A stretch of 64,000 nt of DNA from JAVXGM01 sp036657395 (lineage in GTDB: Bacteria > Bacillota > Clostridia > Peptostreptococcales > Anaerovoracaceae): contig JAVXGM010000003.1 of NCBI GenBank assembly GCA_036657395.1, positions 1 to 64,000 on the forward strand, given 5' to 3'. How positions within the stretch are numbered: position 1 is the stretch's first letter; each line of letters opens with the position of its first letter. The position numbers were made by a program, and so were the translations under genes. Shown here piece by piece: positions 59,197 through 64,000 of the stretch. The notes beneath the pieces are model-generated. The model was not told where the DNA came from, did not search any database, and saw only the letters and a program-made list of their open reading frames with translations.

Positions 59197-59230
59197 TTCG
59201 ACAGAAGAAAAAGCCAGGTGATTGTATAAT
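59197..59230 (+). promoter_or_regulatory. spoIIE promoter with a Spo0A box
   Basis: TTCGACA (59197-59203), the reverse of the 0A box TGTCGAA, lies upstream of a consensus TATAAT (59225-59230). No proper -35 is seen 17 bp before it. This is the expected design of a Spo0A-activated sigma-A promoter. Confidence 0.6.
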
Positions 59231-59276
59231 TGCCTTATATCTATTTTACATAAGAAAAGGAAAAGGGAGTTTACAT

Positions 59277-61046
59277 ATGGAAGGCATAACAGGCATAAAA
59301 TTTTTAGGCAAAGAAAAAGCAGAAGTAAAGCTGTGGATGGTTGTCGCCCTAGTATTTATAGGGTTTCTCATGAGCAGAACGGTTTTGATGGGGAAGTTTT
59401 CGCCCGTAGGGGTAGCATTTATCGCCATTCTAGTTTCATATCATACCCTTAATCTGTATTTGCTTCCGGTGATAATTATTGGAATGGCTACATTGTTTAT
59501 GAATGGTTATGCAGTTTGGGGGGACATGTGTGCAGCACTAGTAGCCGCATTAGCTTTCTTGTGTGCTGGGAGAGTGAATTTCACACTTTGGCATAAATGC
59601 GTAATCACAGGAGCAATATCTGTAATTGCAAGCAGCATATATTACGTTGGATCGAATATAGCTTATAAAACCTCTGCAGCTGAATTAATTTTGGAAGGAG
59701 CAATTGTAGCCGTTCTTTGTGCCATGATTCAGGTAGTGATCAATCTTGCCGAAGATGAGAATCCAGGACATTCAACGGGTTCAGCGATTGTCTCTACAAC
59801 AGCTGCAGTGCTTTTAGTTGTAAGTGGGACAGGCTTTTTATGGTTAGTGCTTCCGGCAGCCTGTCTACTTGTTTTTCTCCTTGGATATACGGCAGGAATC
59901 ATGGAGGGTTTGGTAGCGGGATTTGTGGCAGGATGGACAATTTTTATCTGTGGGGGAGATATTTCTGCCATTATCCTTCTTTCAGGGGGAGGCCTTATTG
60001 CTGGGTATTCTAAGGGGCAAAATAGATGGGTTGCTACAATTTGTTTTGCAGCAGTAACCTTGGGATTTGGATTAATTGACACCACGGTTAATTTACAGAT
60101 ACCGCTTTATTGCCCGGCAGCTGTTGTTTTTGTTTTTGGACTTATGCCTAAAAGGTGGATGGCAATTATCGATGGAAAAGTAAGCAAATTTTTGCGAACA
60201 AAAGATTATTATGAGAAGGGGAAAAAAAGTTCTGTAATAAAAGCATTAGACCGGCATAAAACTACATTTGATCAATTGGCAAGCCTTTATGCCTCTGCGG
60301 AAAATGATCGAACAGCCATGTCATATCAGTTTATGGGAATGTCTCAGATTATATCAAAAATCATGAATCAGCTTCTCAGAGAAAAAACAGAGAATAAAAA
60401 TAAATATTCAGTGGAAAATGGTTGGGCGGGATACGCTCGAAACTTAACGGTTTCAGGGGACAGCAGTATGTGGGAAGATCTGGAAGATGGACGCTTTGCT
60501 ATGGTTATAAGTGATGGCATGGGCAAGGGGGAAAAGGCTGCGGCAGAAAGCACTTTGGCGGTAGCCACAATGATCAAACTTCTTAAAGCTGGACTTGAAC
60601 CGGAGATGGTGTTGAAGCTATTAAATTCTATTCTACTTCTCAGATCCAAAGATGAGATTTTTGCAACCATCGACCTGGCCATACTAGATAAAAATTCAGG
60701 AAAAGTTCGATTTTATAAAATTGGAGGGGCCACAACATTTATAAAGAGAGGAAATGGAGTGGAAACCGTTAAAATGTCGGCAATGCCTATGGGTATAGTA
60801 GATGGGCTTAACATAAACTATGTTTCCGTCAGTCTTCGAGGGGGAGATGAAATTATTATGGTTTCTGATGGAATAATCGATTCTGATCGGGAGGATATGC
60901 AAATGGATTGGCTAAAAGAAACTATAAGTGGAATTAGATCCAAAGATCCTCAAACTATGTGCGATTTGGTCATGAATAAAGCTGTTGAAAATTATGGCCT
61001 AAGGGAAAAGGACGATTTAACAGTCCTCACGGCAAGAATATCGTAA
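59277..61046 (+). CDS. spoIIE: SpoIIE-like PP2C serine phosphatase, stage II sporulation
   Basis: A 589-residue protein: about ten N-terminal helices (residues 20-300), a short linker, and a C-terminal PP2C/SpoIIE phosphatase (about 375-589). Metal-ligand aspartates are in AMVISDGMGKGEKA, IIMVSDGIIDSDRED and KDDLTVLTA. It dephosphorylates SpoIIAA, leading to forespore sigma-F activation. It is shorter than the Bacillus protein (about 827 residues), mainly in the region between the membrane part and the phosphatase. AAAAGGGAG lies before the start. The neighbours tilS and ftsH match the B. subtilis spoIIE region. Confidence 0.92.
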   Translation: MEGITGIKFLGKEKAEVKLWMVVALVFIGFLMSRTVLMGKFSPVGVAFIAILVSYHTLNLYLLPVIIIGMATLFMNGYAVWGDMCAALVAALAFLCAGRVNFTLWHKCVITGAISVIASSIYYVGSNIAYKTSAAELILEGAIVAVLCAMIQVVINLAEDENPGHSTGSAIVSTTAAVLLVVSGTGFLWLVLPAACLLVFLLGYTAGIMEGLVAGFVAGWTIFICGGDISAIILLSGGGLIAGYSKGQNRWVATICFAAVTLGFGLIDTTVNLQIPLYCPAAVVFVFGLMPKRWMAIIDGKVSKFLRTKDYYEKGKKSSVIKALDRHKTTFDQLASLYASAENDRTAMSYQFMGMSQIISKIMNQLLREKTENKNKYSVENGWAGYARNLTVSGDSSMWEDLEDGRFAMVISDGMGKGEKAAAESTLAVATMIKLLKAGLEPEMVLKLLNSILLLRSKDEIFATIDLAILDKNSGKVRFYKIGGATTFIKRGNGVETVKMSAMPMGIVDGLNINYVSVSLRGGDEIIMVSDGIIDSDREDMQMDWLKETISGIRSKDPQTMCDLVMNKAVENYGLREKDDLTVLTARIS

Positions 61047-61105
61047 AATAAACACGAATTAAACACTGGAATATCATGAATTTGTCACTTTATAGGGAAA
61101 CAAGG

Positions 61106-61170
61106 TTGCACTAATGGAAAAATGATGGTAAAGTTAATTAAGTTTCCGGTTTGTATTAAAATGGAAACTT
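61106..61170 (+). promoter_or_regulatory. Promoter and leader hairpin of the small membrane protein
   Basis: TTGCAC (61106-61111), 17 bp, TAAAGT (61129-61134), then the inverted repeat AAGTTTCC (61140-61147)/GGAAACTT (61163-61170) at the expected start of the RNA. It could be an operator or an RNA hairpin. Confidence 0.5.
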
Positions 61171-61196
61171 AAAATTTAAAAAAGGAGGAAAAAGAA

Positions 61197-61607
61197 ATGA
61201 AAGGAAGAAAATATCTTAAAGTTGTCGGAATTTTACTAATTATTTTTAGTGCAATTAGTGTTGTAGTATCCTTATTTGGAATGTTAGGTGGGGGAGTTCT
61301 TGCTGTTGCAGGTGAAGACGACGCTGCAATTGGTGGGGGAGTTTTAATCGCTATCTTTGGGATTGCCTTAATTTTGGCAGCTTTTCAATTGATTGTTGGT
61401 ATAATTGGAGTGAAAGGCTGTGACAAACCTGAGAAAGCAGGTCTTTGCTTCAAGCTAGGTATTGTACTTGTTGTATTAGTATTGATTTCAACAATCAGCA
61501 GCATTGCTACAGCAGGATTTGACGGAAGCATTGTAGTATCTACTATTATTGGCCTTATATTGCCAGTATTGTTCTGCTATGGAGCAAAGCTTAACCAACA
61601 GAAATAG
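61197..61607 (+). CDS. Small four-helix membrane protein
   Basis: A 136-residue protein with four predicted helices (about residues 8-34, 45-70, 82-102, 112-130), short loops and one short acidic loop (GEDDAA). A strong ribosome-binding site (AAGGAGG) precedes it. Function unknown. It lies between spoIIE and tilS, where B. subtilis has yabS and yabT; it is not homologous to either by eye. Confidence 0.75.
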   Translation: MKGRKYLKVVGILLIIFSAISVVVSLFGMLGGGVLAVAGEDDAAIGGGVLIAIFGIALILAAFQLIVGIIGVKGCDKPEKAGLCFKLGIVLVVLVLISTISSIATAGFDGSIVVSTIIGLILPVLFCYGAKLNQQK

Positions 61608-61633
61608 TAAAAAAATTATTTAATAAAGTTTCT

Positions 61634-61663
61634 TTGATTAGGCAAATACCACTGTGGTATAAT
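61634..61663 (+). promoter_or_regulatory. tilS promoter, predicting a leaderless mRNA
   Basis: TTGATT (61634-61639), 18 bp, TATAAT (61658-61663). Only 6 bp separate the -10 box from the tilS ATG. Confidence 0.65.
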
Positions 61664-61669
61664 AGGCTC

Positions 61670-63043
61670 ATGGTGAAAAATAAAGTAAGAGAAACGATTG
61701 TTAATCATAATTTAATAGAAAAAGGAGATCACATTGTAATAGGCCTTTCAGGAGGGCCTGATTCAGTGTGTCTTTTTTATGCACTAAAAGAACTCTCTAA
61801 TGAATTTAACCTGACCATCTATCCTGTTCATGTAAACCATAAGTTTAGGAAGGAGGGTGCAGAGGCAGATGAACAGTATGTGGAAAATCTCTGCGTTAGG
61901 GAAGAAACACCATGCCATATCTTTACTTATGACTGCCCAGCCATGGCAAGAAAACTAGGTCTTACTAGTGAAGAAGCAGGGCGAAAAGCCAGGTATGAAG
62001 CTTTTGGACAGGTGGCACAAGAACTTATGGCAGCAGGAATTCCTCAAGGAGAGATAAAAATTGCCGTTGCCCAAAATGCCAATGATCAGGGAGAAACTCT
62101 TCTGATGCGAATAATTCGGGGAACAGGAACTGACGGTTTAGCAGGGATTCCATACAGTCGTGGGGACGAGGGAACTCAGGTCATTAGACCCCTCCTAGAC
62201 GTATACAGAGAAGACATTGAAACCTATTGTGAGGAGCACCAACTTAATCCTCGCATTGATGAGACAAATCTAAAACCAGTCTACACGAGAAATAAAGTCA
62301 GATTAGAATTAATTCCATATATACAGGAAGAATTTAATCAAAACATTGTGGAAACACTAAACAGACTGGGGAAAATCGCAAGGGAGGATAAAGAATATAT
62401 TTGGGAAGAAACAGAAAGAGCCTATACCCAGGTGATGAATAAGCCAGGAAGACTGGACAAAGAAAAGGTGAAAAACCTTCACACCGCCATTAGGCATAGG
62501 GTGATACTTAAGGCTTTTTCAGAAATTGGATTGACTCAGGATATTACTGCTGCCCACTTAGAAGATGCAGACTCTCTCATATCTAAAGGAGAAACCTCTA
62601 AAACTAAGGATTTTCCAAATGGTTATGCTCTTACCATATCATATGATGAAATCGTAATTAGCAAGCGGACATGTGAAAAGAAATGGCATAACGAGGAAAA
62701 ACTCAAGATTACCATTGTACGACCAGAAAATGAAATGCCAAAGGGCTGTGCTGCTTTTGACTTAGACAAGATTAAAGATAGCCATGGTGCTATGCCAGTA
62801 GTCCTTAGGACAAGGATTGCCGGAGACTATATAGGTCTTAAAAATGGCCATAAGAAGATCCAAGATTTTTTTGTCGATCAGAAAATCCCAAGGGAAGAAC
62901 GGGATAATATTTATATGGCGGCCATTGGAGGAGAAATATTATGGGTTATTCTTCCAGGCCAATCTGACAGATATAGTGAAAAGTATAAATTGTGTGGAGA
63001 AACAAAAAAGGTGATGTTACTTGAAAAAAACTGTGTGATATGA
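61670..63043 (+). CDS. tilS: tRNA(Ile)-lysidine synthetase
   Basis: A 457-residue TilS. The PP-loop ATP motif is IGLSGGPDSVC (about residue 27), followed by VHVNHKFR and AQNANDQGETLLMRIIRGTG; the C-terminal domain includes the TilS-specific RIAGDYIGLKNGHKKIQDFFVDQKIP-type region. It changes C34 of the CAU-anticodon tRNA-Ile to lysidine so that AUA is read as isoleucine. I chose ATG 61670, 6 bp after a TATAAT box and without a ribosome-binding site, so the message may be leaderless. ftsH follows; hprT, often between them, is absent. Confidence 0.95.
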   Translation: MVKNKVRETIVNHNLIEKGDHIVIGLSGGPDSVCLFYALKELSNEFNLTIYPVHVNHKFRKEGAEADEQYVENLCVREETPCHIFTYDCPAMARKLGLTSEEAGRKARYEAFGQVAQELMAAGIPQGEIKIAVAQNANDQGETLLMRIIRGTGTDGLAGIPYSRGDEGTQVIRPLLDVYREDIETYCEEHQLNPRIDETNLKPVYTRNKVRLELIPYIQEEFNQNIVETLNRLGKIAREDKEYIWEETERAYTQVMNKPGRLDKEKVKNLHTAIRHRVILKAFSEIGLTQDITAAHLEDADSLISKGETSKTKDFPNGYALTISYDEIVISKRTCEKKWHNEEKLKITIVRPENEMPKGCAAFDLDKIKDSHGAMPVVLRTRIAGDYIGLKNGHKKIQDFFVDQKIPREERDNIYMAAIGGEILWVILPGQSDRYSEKYKLCGETKKVMLLEKNCVI

Positions 63044-63119
63044 TAAAATAACGTACTTAAATTTGGAGAAAAATACAAATTGTTAAAATTATAAATACCA
63101 CTAGTAGGAGGGTAAGTTC

Positions 63120-64000
63120 TTGAAAAAAATAACAAAAAACATTGGCATCTATCTGATTATATTTGGGCTGGTCATAGCTATGGCTTGGTTTTATAGCAGT
63201 GGTAAAGGTGATGGAGAATCAAAAGAGATCCAGTTTTCTACAATGGCAGAGTATGCTAGAGATGGAAAAGTAGAAAAAGTGAACATTACAGACAGAACGA
63301 TTAAAGCAACTTTAGCTGAGGGTGAAGAAGTTTATGCATATGCACCTTCTGCACTAGAAATCAATTGGCTAGAGGAGGAATACATCAACGCAGGGCTAAA
63401 AGATGGCACCATTAAACTGGAAAGTGATGCCCCTGAAAAACCGTCCGTGCTTGTAACATTGTTGCCGACCTTGATTATGGTAGGAGCATTGGTCTTCTTC
63501 TTCTTTATCATGATGAACCAACAAGGTGGTGGCGGTAAGGCCATGTCCTTTGGTAAAAGTAAAGCTAAGCTACAAAAAGATGCTGACTTGCGGAAAGTTA
63601 GATTTTCTGATGTGGCGGGTTTAGATGAAGAAAAAGAAGAACTGGCAGAAGTTGTAGACTTTTTGAAAAACCCTAAGAGGTACAACAACTTAGGGGCAAG
63701 AATTCCCAAGGGGATACTTCTTGTAGGCCCGCCAGGAACAGGAAAAACCTATATTTCCAAAGCTACAGCAGGAGAGGCTGGGGTCCCATTCTTTACTATT
63801 AGTGGTTCTGATTTTGTAGAAATGTTTGTAGGTGTAGGCGCATCTAGAGTTAGAGACCTTTTTGAGCAGGCAAAGAAGAACTCCCCGTGTATTATTTTCA
63901 TAGATGAAATTGATGCTGTTGGTAGAAAAAGAGGGGCAGGTCTTGGTGGCGGTCACGATGAACGAGAGCAAACCTTAAACCAGCTCCTAGTAGAAATGGA
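63120..64000 (+). CDS. ftsH: ATP-dependent zinc metalloprotease FtsH, 5' part (cut by the window end)
   Basis: The first 293 codons of ftsH. The TTG start follows TAGGAGGG by 6 bp. Two helices (residues 8-24 and about 110-130) bracket the extracytoplasmic domain (about 30-108); then comes the AAA+ domain: RFSDVAGLDEEKEEL, Walker A GPPGTGKT, Walker B IIFIDEIDAVG, and the start of the second region of homology. The segment after the P-loop reads YISKATAGEAG, unlike the usual LLAKAVAGEA-type sequence. The zinc protease domain is outside the window. It is the membrane quality-control protease. Confidence 0.96.
   Translation, partial: MKKITKNIGIYLIIFGLVIAMAWFYSSGKGDGESKEIQFSTMAEYARDGKVEKVNITDRTIKATLAEGEEVYAYAPSALEINWLEEEYINAGLKDGTIKLESDAPEKPSVLVTLLPTLIMVGALVFFFFIMMNQQGGGGKAMSFGKSKAKLQKDADLRKVRFSDVAGLDEEKEELAEVVDFLKNPKRYNNLGARIPKGILLVGPPGTGKTYISKATAGEAGVPFFTISGSDFVEMFVGVGASRVRDLFEQAKKNSPCIIFIDEIDAVGRKRGAGLGGGHDEREQTLNQLLVEM

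Overview
The window looks like a chromosomal segment of a low-GC, endospore-forming anaerobe of the class Clostridia. The evidence is a SpoIIE homologue with a Spo0A-box promoter, ferredoxin-linked 2-oxoacid oxidoreductases, a CIRCE element, a T-box leader, Bacillus-type PurBoxes, and Gram-positive Shine-Dalgarno and sigma-A promoter signals. The amino-acid-fermenting style suggests Peptostreptococcales/Anaerovoracaceae-like relatives, but that is only a guess. I saw no rRNA, tRNA or CRISPR.

Layout. 1-2.8 kb: the 3' end of a group II intron, a small operon (HxlR regulator, PEBP-like, VOC and AEC proteins) of visibly higher GC, and a relic of a phage-type gene; probably acquired DNA. 2.8-13.1 kb: a c-di-GMP enzyme, a lipoprotein, catalase, an orphan endolysin-holin pair, a second AEC carrier, a TetR-YhgE unit, a 45-residue ORF and a hotdog thioesterase. 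13.1-24.4 kb: one long operon behind a sigma-A promoter and a T-box leader. It encodes a four-subunit 2-oxoacid:ferredoxin oxidoreductase, an Old Yellow Enzyme-like flavoprotein, two phenylacetate-CoA-ligase-type enzymes, IorAB, a tandem-ACT protein and a MATE transporter. 24.4-28.6 kb: a heterodimeric ABC exporter with its MarR regulator and two near-identical operators. 28.6-35.6 kb: histidine operon hisZGCBH-(membrane protein)-AF-IE, without hisD. 35.6-42.3 kb: a membrane protein, CIRCE-controlled htpG, and a very large GGDEF/EAL/PAS/GGDEF protein. 42.3-54.1 kb: purine operon purL-E-C-M-N-F-H-D plus a cytidylate-kinase-like gene. 54.1-64 kb: another GGDEF/EAL protein, metG-tatD, spoIIE, a small membrane protein, tilS and the start of ftsH.

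How it works together. The most interesting unit is the T-box operon. The leader's best specifier reading is AUC (isoleucine), and the UGGU antiterminator bulge fits a tRNA with discriminator A. Starvation for charged tRNA would therefore switch on CoA ligases and reversible ferredoxin oxidoreductases. That makes biosynthetic sense if the operon converts scavenged branched-chain or aryl acids to acyl-CoA and then, by reductive carboxylation, to 2-oxoacids ready for transamination. Other points include a PurF homologue without the N-terminal nucleophile cysteine, two genes (tetR and tilS) whose promoters predict leaderless mRNAs, and a TetR operator that exactly fills a 17-bp promoter spacer.

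Limits: all family assignments come from reading motifs by eye. No alignments, covariance models or structure predictions were run.
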